Assembly (NCBI RefSeq): GCF_003352085.1
Contig: NZ_CP025804.1
Span: 3,658,001-3,722,000 of the forward strand
Direction of reading: 5' to 3'
From: Sulfitobacter sp. SK012
Lineage (GTDB): Bacteria > Pseudomonadota > Alphaproteobacteria > Rhodobacterales > Rhodobacteraceae
Length of the DNA stretch: 64,000 bases
Shown here piece by piece: positions 43,963-51,935 of the stretch. The notes beneath the pieces are model-generated. The model worked only from the letters and a program-made list of their open reading frames with translations, was not told where the DNA came from and made no database searches. Made by a program: the position numbers and the translations under genes. Position 1 is the stretch's first letter. Every line of letters starts with the position of its first letter.

Positions 43963-45081
43963 ATGGATGTCATGCCAAAATGGGCTGAGGTTATCCTCGT
44001 CCCACTGATCTCATTGTTGCTGGCGGCGATCTTATCGGCCCTCGTCATCCTCGGCATTGGCGAAGACCCCGTTGAGGCGGTTAAACTGATGGTCAACGGC
44101 GCGCTCGGCTCGACCTATGGCTGGGGCTATACGCTTTATTACGCGACGAATTTCATGTTCACGGGGCTTGCCGTGTCCATCGCCTTTCACGCGCGGCTCT
44201 TCAACATTGGTGGCGAAGGCCAAGCGATGCTAGGCGGTTTGGGCGTGGCAATTGCCTGTCTCTACATTCCTTGGCCACATTGGTCGCTGGCGCTGGTTGG
44301 GGCCGCGGTAATGGCGGGGCTTTTTGGCGCGGCGTGGGCGGCAATTCCGGCTTGGCTGCAGGCGAAGCGCGGCAGCCATATCGTGATCACCACGATCATG
44401 TTCAATTTTATCGCGGCGTCCCTGCTGAACTACGTTCTGGTCAACTTGATGCGCCCGCAAGGCAGCATGGACCCTGCAACCGCGCGTTTTCCTGAGGCAA
44501 CCAACCTGCCTACGCTCCATGATCTTCTGGCCCCATTTGGGATTGAGTTCTCTAAGGCGGCACCGGCGAACGTGTCTTTGTTGGTTGCTATGGCCGCTTG
44601 TGTCCTGTTGTGGCTGCTGATTTGGCGCACGCGGCTGGGATACGAGATCCGTGCGTATGGCCATTCGGAATCCGCGGCGAAATATGCAGGCATCTCACCG
44701 GTAAAAATCACCATGATCGCTATGATCATCTCTGGCGCGCTTGCTGGGCTGATGGCGGTGAACAATGTCATGGGCGAGGCCGAACGGCTGGTTTTGAACT
44801 CCACAGAAGGCGCCGGATTTATCGGCATCGCCGTGGCTTTGATGGGCCGTTCGCATCCCCTGGGTGTGTTTATCGCGGCCATTCTCTTTGGGTTCTTGTA
44901 TCAGGGTGGGGCAGAGTTGGCCTTGTGGACCTCTATTCCACGCGAGCTGATTGTGGTGATCCAAGCCTTGGTTATCCTGTTCACCGGCGCGCTCGACAAT
45001 ATGGTCAGAATGCCGTTAGAGCGGATATTCCTTGCGCTGCGGCGCGCCCGTTCGTCCAAGCCTGAACGCAAGGAGGGTTGA
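43963..45081 (+). CDS. BMP/nucleoside ABC transporter permease 1
   Basis: 372 residues, about nine membrane segments, branched-chain-type permease (BPD_transp_2). FNIGGEGQAMLGG near 85 and FIGIAVALMGRSHPLGVFIAAILFG near 287 are family features. ATG 43963 follows AAGGAG one nt after the ATPase stop. Its 3' end precedes the second permease ATG by 4 nt. Confidence 0.93.
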   Translation: MDVMPKWAEVILVPLISLLLAAILSALVILGIGEDPVEAVKLMVNGALGSTYGWGYTLYYATNFMFTGLAVSIAFHARLFNIGGEGQAMLGGLGVAIACLYIPWPHWSLALVGAAVMAGLFGAAWAAIPAWLQAKRGSHIVITTIMFNFIAASLLNYVLVNLMRPQGSMDPATARFPEATNLPTLHDLLAPFGIEFSKAAPANVSLLVAMAACVLLWLLIWRTRLGYEIRAYGHSESAAKYAGISPVKITMIAMIISGALAGLMAVNNVMGEAERLVLNSTEGAGFIGIAVALMGRSHPLGVFIAAILFGFLYQGGAELALWTSIPRELIVVIQALVILFTGALDNMVRMPLERIFLALRRARSSKPERKEG

Positions 45082-45085
45082 GCAG

Positions 45086-46057
45086 ATGGAAGCATATCTC
45101 ACCCTAATCCAAGTTCTCGACAGCACCATCCGTTTGGCAACGCCGCTGCTATTGGCATGTCTTGCGGGCCTCTATTCTGAGCGTGCAGGCATCTTTGACA
45201 TCGGCCTTGAGGGCAAAATGCTCGCCGCGGCATTCTTTTCGGCTGCGATTGCCTCGTTGACGGGGTCGGTCTGGTTAGGCCTGGCTGCAGGCATAACGGC
45301 GTCGGTCGCGCTCAGTGCGCTGCATGGGGTCGCCTCAATCACGTTCCGTGGCAATCAGCTGATCTCTGGCGTGGCGATCAACTTTTTGGCGGCGGGCATG
45401 ACGGTTCTCATTGCGCAGCATTGGTTCAGCCAAGGGGGCCGCACGCCTTCCTTGTTTGCTGGCGGCCGGTTCGAACCCGTTACACTGCCCTTTGCTGATA
45501 GCATTGCGGATGTACCCATCATTGGCCCGCTTTATTCAGAGCTGATTTCGGGTCATTCGGTGCTGGTCTACGTCGCCTTTGCTGCGGTGCCACTCACGTG
45601 GTGGCTTCTTTACCGCACACGCTTTGGTCTGCGACTGCGCGCGGTTGGGGAAAACCCAGCTGCCGTTGACACCGCCGGCGTCTCGGTGATCGGCCTGCGC
45701 TATGCCGCGGTCGTGATCTGCGGTATTTTGTGCGGACTTGCCGGCGCATATCTCAGCACAGCGCTACAGGCAGGATTTGTCAAAGACATGTCGGCCGGAC
45801 GTGGGTTCATCGCATTGGCAGCACTGATTTTTGCAAAGTGGCGGCCTTGGTATGCGCTTTGGGCGACGTTGTTGTTTGGTCTTTTCGGCGCGCTTGAAAC
45901 GCGACCCGATGTTATCGAGTCGCTTACGGGCATGAAAGTACAGGGCCAGCTTTTGGGGGCCCTGCCCTATATCATGACAGTCCTGATCCTCGCCGGTTTT
46001 GGTGGCAAAGCCATTCCACCACGCGCCGGAGGCGAACCTTACGTCAAAGAAAGATAA
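45086..46057 (+). CDS. BMP/nucleoside ABC transporter permease 2
   Basis: 323 residues, about eight membrane segments. LYSERAGIFDIGLEGKMLAAAFF near 29-51 is the paired-permease counterpart of FNIGGEGQ in permease 1. GRGFIALAALIFAKWRPW near 245 is also conserved. ATG 45086 follows AGGAGGG. Ends the operon binding protein-ATPase-permease-permease. Nucleoside uptake is likely; a purine nucleoside phosphorylase lies elsewhere in the window (57657). Confidence 0.93.
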   Translation: MEAYLTLIQVLDSTIRLATPLLLACLAGLYSERAGIFDIGLEGKMLAAAFFSAAIASLTGSVWLGLAAGITASVALSALHGVASITFRGNQLISGVAINFLAAGMTVLIAQHWFSQGGRTPSLFAGGRFEPVTLPFADSIADVPIIGPLYSELISGHSVLVYVAFAAVPLTWWLLYRTRFGLRLRAVGENPAAVDTAGVSVIGLRYAAVVICGILCGLAGAYLSTALQAGFVKDMSAGRGFIALAALIFAKWRPWYALWATLLFGLFGALETRPDVIESLTGMKVQGQLLGALPYIMTVLILAGFGGKAIPPRAGGEPYVKER

Positions 46058-46144
46058 GTCCAGATAGGGCCAACCCCTGAGTCCTCCTTGCGGCACCGCA
46101 GCATCCGTTGTTGATTTTGAAAGGAGCCCCCGCTAACAGGGGTC

Positions 46145-47059
46145 ATGCAAATATACCTGCCCATAGCCGAAGTGTCGGTGAATGCCTTTCTCCTCCTGGG
46201 GTTGGGCGGCATTGTGGGCATTTTGTCTGGTATGTTCGGCGTGGGCGGCGGGTTCCTTATGACGCCGCTGCTTTTCTTTATTGGCATCCCTCCAGCGGTC
46301 GCAGTGGCGACAGAAGCAAACCAAATCGTTGCTTCGTCCTTCTCCGGTGTTCTTGCGCATTTCAAGCGAAAGACGGTGGATCTCAGGATGGGCACCGTGC
46401 TGTTGATCGGTGGTCTGTTTGGCGCGGCACTTGGTGTGATGGTGTTCAACTATCTCAAGGCGCAGGGTCAGGTCGATCTGCTGGTCAAGCTTTGCTATGT
46501 GGTTTTCCTAGGCGTGATTGGGGGACTGATGTTCCTCGAATCCCTCAATGCAATCCGCAACATCAAAAAAGGCAAAGTCGCCAAGCGTAAAAAGCACAAC
46601 TGGATCCATGGATTGCCTTTGAAGATGCGGTTCCGCGTCTCGGGTCTTTATATTTCCGTCATTCCACCGCTGATCGTTGGTGTGGCTGTTGGTATTCTTG
46701 CTGCGATCATGGGCGTCGGTGGCGGATTTATCATGGTGCCTGCGATGATTTACCTCTTGGGTATGCCGACGAAAGTTGTCGTGGGTACATCTCTGTTCCA
46801 GATCATCTTTGTAACTGCATTCACGACGATGCTTCATGCGACGACAAACTTCACCGTTGATATCGTGCTTGCCGTTTTGCTACTGATTGGTGGCGTCATC
46901 GGCGCGCAGATCGGCACACGCATTGGCGTCAAAATGAAGGCCGAACAGCTGCGCATTTTGCTAGCGATCATGGTGCTGGTGGTGTGCGGCAAACTGGCGC
47001 TCGAGCTTTTGATTCAACCCGCTGAGCTTTATTCCCTTGGCAAAGCGGGCGGTCACTGA
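46145..47059 (+). CDS. TSUP-family transporter (TauE/SafE-like)
   Basis: 304 residues, seven to eight membrane segments in two repeats. Each repeat holds the glycine motif: GILSGMFGVGGGFLMTPLL near 26 and GILAAIMGVGGGFIMVPAM near 185. The family exports sulfite, sulfonates or other organic anions. The Shine-Dalgarno AAAGGAG is 18 nt from the ATG, with CCCC-N7-GGGG between them that could fold and shorten the gap. Stop overlaps the next ATG by 1 nt. Confidence 0.9.
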   Translation: MQIYLPIAEVSVNAFLLLGLGGIVGILSGMFGVGGGFLMTPLLFFIGIPPAVAVATEANQIVASSFSGVLAHFKRKTVDLRMGTVLLIGGLFGAALGVMVFNYLKAQGQVDLLVKLCYVVFLGVIGGLMFLESLNAIRNIKKGKVAKRKKHNWIHGLPLKMRFRVSGLYISVIPPLIVGVAVGILAAIMGVGGGFIMVPAMIYLLGMPTKVVVGTSLFQIIFVTAFTTMLHATTNFTVDIVLAVLLLIGGVIGAQIGTRIGVKMKAEQLRILLAIMVLVVCGKLALELLIQPAELYSLGKAGGH

Positions 47060-47820
47060 TGCGCGCGCTAATCATCACGCTGGCGTTGATGCTGGCCTTG
47101 CCTGCGATGGCAAAAGAAGAGGTCGTATTGGGCCTGAGCAAAAACGAAGTGTCGATCACAACGAATTTCGATGGTTCGGAAATCCTGATATTTGGCGCGG
47201 TAAAGCGCGAACAGGCGATCCCAGATGGCCCGCCTCTGGAAGTCATTGTGACGATTGCAGGCCCATCGATGCCTGTTGTTGTTCGTCGCAAGGAAAAGCG
47301 CTACGGGATTTGGATCAACGTAGATTCAGTTGAAGTCGACCGCGCGCCCAGTTTTTATGCCGTCGTTACAAGTTCACCGCTGGAAGATATTCTGAGTGCG
47401 GTCGAAGACCAACGAAACAAAGTGTCAATTGCGCAGGCTATTCGGTCCGTTGGCGCGCCGCATGATATCGCGGACGCCGCTGCCTTTTCTGAATCGCTTA
47501 TTCGTATCCGCAAGAATTCTGGTTTGTACCAAATCCGGGAGGGCGAGGTCTCGATCGAGGAACAAACGCTTTTCCGAACCTCTGTCGAGCTGCCAGCAGC
47601 CCTAACGGAAGGGGACTATCTGACGCGGATTTACCTTACACGGGGTGGTCAAGTTGTAGCGGACTACGAGACGCTGATTGATGTGCGCAAAGTCGGCATG
47701 GAGCGGTGGCTTTATAATATGTCTCGCGAGCAGTCGTTTCTCTATGGGTTGATGTCCCTGGCGATTGCGATTTCGGCCGGTTGGGGTGCTTCCGCGATCT
47801 TTGGCCTGCTGCGCCGCTAG
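47059..47820 (+). CDS. TIGR02186-family membrane protein
   Basis: 253 residues. Signal peptide MRALIITLALMLALPAMA, a periplasmic beta-rich part (EEVVLGLSKNEVSITTNFDGSEILIFGAVKRE), and one C-terminal membrane helix near 228-250 (SFLYGLMSLAIAISAGWGAS). This alphaproteobacterial family is found next to TSUP transporters and is probably an accessory subunit. Start overlaps the TSUP stop. Confidence 0.9.
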   Translation: MRALIITLALMLALPAMAKEEVVLGLSKNEVSITTNFDGSEILIFGAVKREQAIPDGPPLEVIVTIAGPSMPVVVRRKEKRYGIWINVDSVEVDRAPSFYAVVTSSPLEDILSAVEDQRNKVSIAQAIRSVGAPHDIADAAAFSESLIRIRKNSGLYQIREGEVSIEEQTLFRTSVELPAALTEGDYLTRIYLTRGGQVVADYETLIDVRKVGMERWLYNMSREQSFLYGLMSLAIAISAGWGASAIFGLLRR

Positions 47821-47823
47821 CTT

Positions 47824-48522
47824 TTAGCCGCGCCCAATATACGGCATTTTTGTCGCCATCACGGTCATGAACTGCACGTTAGCGCTTAGCGGCAGCTGCG
47901 CCATATGCAGCACCGATTGCGCCGCGTGATCCACCGACATCGTATCAAGCCCCGGCTGCTTTGATTTCAGGTCCGCCACCATCGGAGATTCTGCGTTGCC
48001 GATGTCAATTTGCCCACACGCAATATCAAAAGGCCGTCCGTCCAACGACAAGGAGCGGGTCAGCCCCGTGATCGCGTGTTTGGTGGTTGTATAGCAAACT
48101 GAACTCTCACGCGGGACATGCGCGGAAATGGATCCGTTGTTAATGATCCGTCCACCCTGCCCCCGCGCCCGCATGGCCCCGAACGCAAGCCGCGCGGCGA
48201 TGAACATGCCGGTCAGATTTACGCTCAGAACTCGTTCCCAATCCTCAAGGGCTACCTCGTCAATGGTCGCGGATGGGCCAAAAAGACCGGCGTTGTTAAA
48301 GAGCACATCTGGCGCACCGAACTGGTCAAATGCCGTCTTCATCGCGGTGGCATCAGTCACGTCTGCAGGTAGGGCGACGGCGCGGTCATGGCCCGCACAA
48401 ATTTCATGCAATAGCTCTGCGCGCCTCGCGATCAGACCCACACGCCACCCAGTGGCCAAAAACAACTCAGCCGTGGCGCGGCCAATTCCGCTAGAAGCCC
48501 CTGTAATCAAGATTTGCGGCAT
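47824..48522 (-). CDS. Short-chain dehydrogenase/reductase
   Basis: 232 residues. The cofactor motif is TGASSGIGRATAE near 7-19, NNAG near 85, catalytic Ser in NGSISAHVPRESS near 135, and YTTTK near 149-153 (YxxxK). Substrate unknown. ATG 48522 overlaps the TGA of the helicase gene upstream (TGATG), so the two genes are co-translated. Convergent with TIGR02186 with 3 bp between stops. Confidence 0.92.
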   Translation of the reverse strand: MPQILITGASSGIGRATAELFLATGWRVGLIARRAELLHEICAGHDRAVALPADVTDATAMKTAFDQFGAPDVLFNNAGLFGPSATIDEVALEDWERVLSVNLTGMFIAARLAFGAMRARGQGGRIINNGSISAHVPRESSVCYTTTKHAITGLTRSLSLDGRPFDIACGQIDIGNAESPMVADLKSKQPGLDTMSVDHAAQSVLHMAQLPLSANVQFMTVMATKMPYIGRG

Positions 48523-50060
48523 CAAATTTCCTCTTCGGTATTGTCTAGCATGAGAGGTGCTGCTGGAGCGGCACGCAGGTCATCCACTGTCAATTCATAG
48601 GTCGGCTTGGCCAAACGGTTGCGCACAACCCAAATCAATCTCTCCTGCGCACGGGTAATCGCGACATACGCAAGGCGCTTCCAAAGGGGCTGTCCTGCCT
48701 CAACGCGGCCCATTCGGGCCGCACCGTATAAATCTGGGGCAAAGACCTGCACCGTGTCCCATTGGCTGCCCTGCGCCTTGTGGATCGTCACCGCAGCGCC
48801 ATGCAAGAAAGTAGCCCCCATGCGCGCAGCAAAGGGAATGAAAGGCTCTTCTTCATCAGGTTTTTCGATCTTCACGATCGAGGCGGCGCTAACCTGCGGG
48901 TCTTCGGCCCCCATCACGTGCAACCGGCTGAACCCCGGCTTACGCCCTTCGCCTAGATAAATCACCTGCGCCCCCTTAATCAGCCCGCGCGCTTCCAGAT
49001 CAAGACGTTTTTTGCGGTGCTTCAAAGGCAACTCAATACCGTCGCAAATCAACGGCTCGCCGGCCAACAGCGCATCTTCGGGTGCGCCATGCACGTTGCG
49101 AAACGCATTTATCAAACGGATGCGTGTGGCATTTCGCCAAACCAGCACTGGCGAGCGTGCCATCAAATCAACCTCGACCCGCTGGCCCCAAACGACGCGC
49201 TCGTCGCGCTTGGACGCGTCTTCGATCATGCGTTCAAAATCTTCAAACGTCAGGGAGGGATCCCCCAGCGCATGGGCCAGATCAAGGATCGGGTTGTCGG
49301 CCTCTTGCCGGAAAATTCGGTCGAGGTTTTTAACGCGGGTTTCTGGCAGTTTCTCAAACACCATCGTGCCTGACTGGTTCACAGGAGCCAGCTGTGCGGG
49401 ATCGCCAAACAGCAGCAAAGTTGGGAATATTTCCTTGAGGTCTTGGAACTGTTTATCATCGAGCATCGAGGCTTCGTCGATGAAACCAATATCGAGCGGG
49501 TCTTCGCGGCGCTTCCAGCCGGTGATGAAATCGCTACCGCGCAAACCGGCTGCTGCAAGCGCACCAGGTATCGATTTATTGTTGGCAAAAAACGCCGCGG
49601 CGCGGTCTAGCGCCAGATCGGTCAAGCCTTCGACATCCACAGGCCGTTCACCGCTGCCCGATAACCATTCGGCAATGCGTTCGTATTCGGGGTCATAGAC
49701 GGGCGTATATAGAATGCGGTGGATGGTGGTTGCGGGCACTCCGCGCAAGCGCAGAACACTCGCCGCTTTGTTGGTAGGTGCCAAAATCGCAAGCGTGCGT
49801 TTGTCACGCTTTTTGCGGGACTCGTAATCACCAGAGATGACATTAACCCCTGCCCCCTCAAGCGCCTTATAGAGCTCGGCCAACAACAGCGTTTTGCCTG
49901 AACCCGCCTTGCCGGTGATCGCCATCACTTGATCTGCACCACTGGGCGATGGGGTTAGCAGGCTGTCGTCCAGATGCACCCCCGCACTGCGCAGCATCTC
50001 GGCTACGGCGTCAAAGGCGGCGGCCTGATCATCGGAATATGTGAGGGCTATTTCGTTCAT
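48522..50060 (-). CDS. RecD-like SF1 DNA helicase
   Basis: 512 residues. Walker A is ITGKAGSGKTLLL near 49-61, motif Ia LAPTNKAA, Walker B IGFIDEASMLDD near 206, motif III LLFGDPAQLAPVNQSG near 228. Motif V/VI in the UvrD_C_2 part reads TIHKAQGSQWDTV and YVAITRAQERLIWV near 483. It has no N-terminal RecD domain and is not next to recBC, so it is a stand-alone repair/recombination helicase. Followed by the SDR gene with a 1-nt overlap. Confidence 0.9.
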   Translation of the reverse strand: MNEIALTYSDDQAAAFDAVAEMLRSAGVHLDDSLLTPSPSGADQVMAITGKAGSGKTLLLAELYKALEGAGVNVISGDYESRKKRDKRTLAILAPTNKAASVLRLRGVPATTIHRILYTPVYDPEYERIAEWLSGSGERPVDVEGLTDLALDRAAAFFANNKSIPGALAAAGLRGSDFITGWKRREDPLDIGFIDEASMLDDKQFQDLKEIFPTLLLFGDPAQLAPVNQSGTMVFEKLPETRVKNLDRIFRQEADNPILDLAHALGDPSLTFEDFERMIEDASKRDERVVWGQRVEVDLMARSPVLVWRNATRIRLINAFRNVHGAPEDALLAGEPLICDGIELPLKHRKKRLDLEARGLIKGAQVIYLGEGRKPGFSRLHVMGAEDPQVSAASIVKIEKPDEEEPFIPFAARMGATFLHGAAVTIHKAQGSQWDTVQVFAPDLYGAARMGRVEAGQPLWKRLAYVAITRAQERLIWVVRNRLAKPTYELTVDDLRAAPAAPLMLDNTEEEI

Positions 50061-50101
50061 GCGGCGACCCTATGACAGGGCCGCCGGAGGGGCCAGAGGG
50101 G

Positions 50102-50737
50102 TTAGCCTGCCTTGGCAAAATCTTGGGTGGGTTGGTGGCCGAACGCGCGTTGAAACCAACGCGCCGTAAGGGCCGGATCAATGCCTGCGCGGATGGCCAA
50201 ACGCGATTGTGACGCGTCATCAAACTCCCACAAACCCACACTTATCGCCGCCTGGCCTTCGCCGTCTGTTCCCAAAATTTCTGGGGAAGATCCTACGCGT
50301 TTACATATCCGTACCATCCGTGCATCAAAGACGCCGACGAAATGCTTGATCCCAAACCCTTTCATGATCTCACCACCACCCAGCATCAGAGCAGCCGCAA
50401 CGTGCGGGCCTGCGCTGCGGGCCAGGCAGAAACGGGTACATTCCCAAATGAGCGGACTGGTTATAGGGCCACACAGCAAATGGCTGAAGTGGTCGTTTAC
50501 CATGATGGGGCCGGTAGAGGGTAAAAACCGCATAGAGCCACCGTGCTGCCCTTCAGGCGTCTCCCAGATCACGTAAAGCGGGTTCATCGCGTCATATTCG
50601 TCTTGCTCATAGCCGTCGGCGCCTACGTTGACCTCCCAGCCAAGTCGCGTGTGGAATTGATCTGCGCGATCCGTGAACATTCCACTGGCAAGGCGTGGGT
50701 AGTCCTTCAATTCGTCGGCATAAAGAAATCGCAGCAT
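50102..50737 (-). CDS. luxI: Acyl-homoserine-lactone synthase (LuxI family)
   Basis: 211 residues from ATG 50737, which has GGGAGGG upstream; an ATG at 50770 is less likely. All invariant LuxI residues are seen: R24, F28, W34, D46, D49, R70, F84, E99 and R102 (the last two in WECTRF). It makes an N-acyl-homoserine lactone from SAM and acyl-ACP; chain length cannot be read. It lies 108 bp behind luxR on the same strand. Confidence 0.95.
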   Translation of the reverse strand: MLRFLYADELKDYPRLASGMFTDRADQFHTRLGWEVNVGADGYEQDEYDAMNPLYVIWETPEGQHGGSMRFLPSTGPIMVNDHFSHLLCGPITSPLIWECTRFCLARSAGPHVAAALMLGGGEIMKGFGIKHFVGVFDARMVRICKRVGSSPEILGTDGEGQAAISVGLWEFDDASQSRLAIRAGIDPALTARWFQRAFGHQPTQDFAKAG

Positions 50738-50831
50738 CTGTTCGGCCCTCCCGGCATCCAAGTGATGCACAAAGGATTACCGGAGCGCCCTTTAACGTTG
50801 TCACAGCAGAGCGTTCGTTGGGTGCTGGTCT

Positions 50832-50844
50832 TGCGCAACGCGCA
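50832..50844 (-). promoter_or_regulatory. TGCGC-N3-GCGCA dyad between luxR and luxI
   Basis: A perfect 5-bp inverted repeat directly behind the luxR stop, about 95 bp upstream of the luxI ATG. It is a weak candidate for the LuxR binding site; it does not match the canonical lux box well. Confidence 0.25.
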
Positions 50845-50845
50845 G

Positions 50846-51565
50846 TCAGACGACGATCAATCCGCGTGTAAGGGCGCGCGCAACTGCATGAGTTGTGTTC
50901 ATGGCCCCGAGCTTGAACCGGGCACTTTCGATATAGACACGCAACGTGTGTTCAGAGATCGACAGCGTGTCTGCCACCTGCGCCCGGCTGTAGCCGATGG
51001 CCAAGAGCGTCATGGCATCCACTTCGCGGGGGGACAGAGGTTGCGCACTTTCGGGTTTGCGCAGCGGTTCGAACTCCAGCGCTTTTTGGTTGAAGTAATG
51101 CGCAATGAGTATGAAATCTCGGCGATGGAGTTCGCCAAACTGTTCCCATGTATCGTCGTCACATGTGGTGTTGGCGGTAAAAAGCGCGAATTGACCATTG
51201 GGGCCGCGGATCGGCACTGAGAAGCCCTGGTTGCCCAATCCATATTCCAGCGACTCTTTTTGGAAAGCACGGGCGGCTTTGCTGGACCAATCCAACCGTT
51301 TCCAATCGACAGGGTGAAATCGCTGGTAGCAGCCAAGTACTACGGGATCGATGCGCAAGAAATTCTGATCAAGGTATCGTTCCTGCCACGCGACAGAGTA
51401 GGTCCCGCAGCCGTATTGATCCCCTGCACTATCGACCCAATGATAGACCATATGGTCAATTTCGTAGAGATCCCTGAGCGCTACGATCGCTACTTGAAGA
51501 GCTTCAAGCGCGTCCGCCTGCTCCAATGTCTCCAAAATCTGTTCTGCCTGTCGATGTGTTACCAT
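50846..51565 (-). CDS. luxR: LuxR-family quorum-sensing transcription regulator
   Basis: 239 residues from ATG 51565. The autoinducer-binding domain spans about 20-165, with YHWVDSAG, W-x2-RYLDQNFLRIDPVV (the DP pair of LuxR proteins) and GFSVPIRGPNGQFALF. The HTH_LuxR domain spans about 175-235: LSPREVDAMTLLAIGYSRAQVADTLSISEHTLRVYIESARFKLG. Its start lies inside a small upstream ORF (51504-51719) in another frame. Upstream of both sits a CtrA consensus box. Partner of luxI. Confidence 0.93.
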   Translation of the reverse strand: MVTHRQAEQILETLEQADALEALQVAIVALRDLYEIDHMVYHWVDSAGDQYGCGTYSVAWQERYLDQNFLRIDPVVLGCYQRFHPVDWKRLDWSSKAARAFQKESLEYGLGNQGFSVPIRGPNGQFALFTANTTCDDDTWEQFGELHRRDFILIAHYFNQKALEFEPLRKPESAQPLSPREVDAMTLLAIGYSRAQVADTLSISEHTLRVYIESARFKLGAMNTTHAVARALTRGLIVV

Positions 51566-51719
51566 TCGTTTGAACCGCAGTCCTCTCTTCCAACGCGGCG
51601 ATCTCACCCAAAGCGACGATTGCAGTGTCGTCCAATTGTTCCGCAAGCGCGGGCAAGTCGTTCGACATCGCAAAGGCGCGTAGATCGGCAAGAACGTCCA
51701 ATATCCAGTCACTTCGCAT
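51504..51719 (-). CDS. Small protein upstream of and overlapping luxR
   Basis: 71 residues from ATG 51719 (a GTG at 51731 adds four). The helical, acidic text SDWILDVLADLRAFAMSNDLPALAEQLDDTAIVALGEIAALEE reads like a real protein with leucine-rich helices. The last 62 bp overlap the start of luxR, a layout suited to translational coupling. I recall similar small ORFs in front of luxR genes in Rhodobacterales but cannot confirm it here. Function unknown. Confidence 0.65.
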   Translation of the reverse strand: MRSDWILDVLADLRAFAMSNDLPALAEQLDDTAIVALGEIAALEERTAVQTNGNTSTGRTDFGDIGAGGRA

Positions 51720-51723
51720 TGTC

Positions 51724-51728
51724 AGATT
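51724..51728. promoter_or_regulatory. GANTC (CcrM methylation) site near the luxR promoter
   Basis: GATTC, 14 bp from the CtrA box and within the start region of the small ORF. GANTC is the CcrM target whose methylation GcrA reads. A single 5-mer can occur by chance. Confidence 0.3.
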
Positions 51729-51741
51729 CACTTTCTAATGG

Positions 51742-51767
51742 TTAATAGATGGTTAACACAACCCTAA
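51742..51767 (-). promoter_or_regulatory. CtrA-binding site with three in-phase half-sites upstream of luxR
   Basis: TTAA (51742-51745), seven bases, TTAA (51753-51756), seven bases, CTAA (51764-51767). The first two give TTAA-N7-TTAAC in both orientations, the exact CtrA consensus; the third is a one-mismatch half-site, again 11 bp away. The box ends 11 bp (GTG) or 23 bp (ATG) before the small ORF in front of luxR. Confidence 0.72.
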
Positions 51768-51871
51768 CATGTATTAATTGCGATAATATATTCACGCTTT
51801 TCAACTCCCCAGAAATAGTGAGGCCGTGTTTATCAAGCCATTGTTCTGATTAACCCCCAATTCTGAAACGT

Positions 51872-51904
51872 AAAAACCCGCGAACCGAAGAAACGATTCG
51901 CGGG
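51872..51904 (-). terminator. Rho-independent terminator of ccrA
   Basis: CCCGCGAA (51877-51884) and TTCGCGGG (51897-51904) form a perfect 8-bp stem with a 12-nt loop. On the minus strand the stem is followed by TTTTT (51872-51876). It lies 32 bp beyond the ccrA stop. Confidence 0.88.
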
Positions 51905-51935
51905 GCATTGTTGCGCAGTTGGAAACAATAAAATG

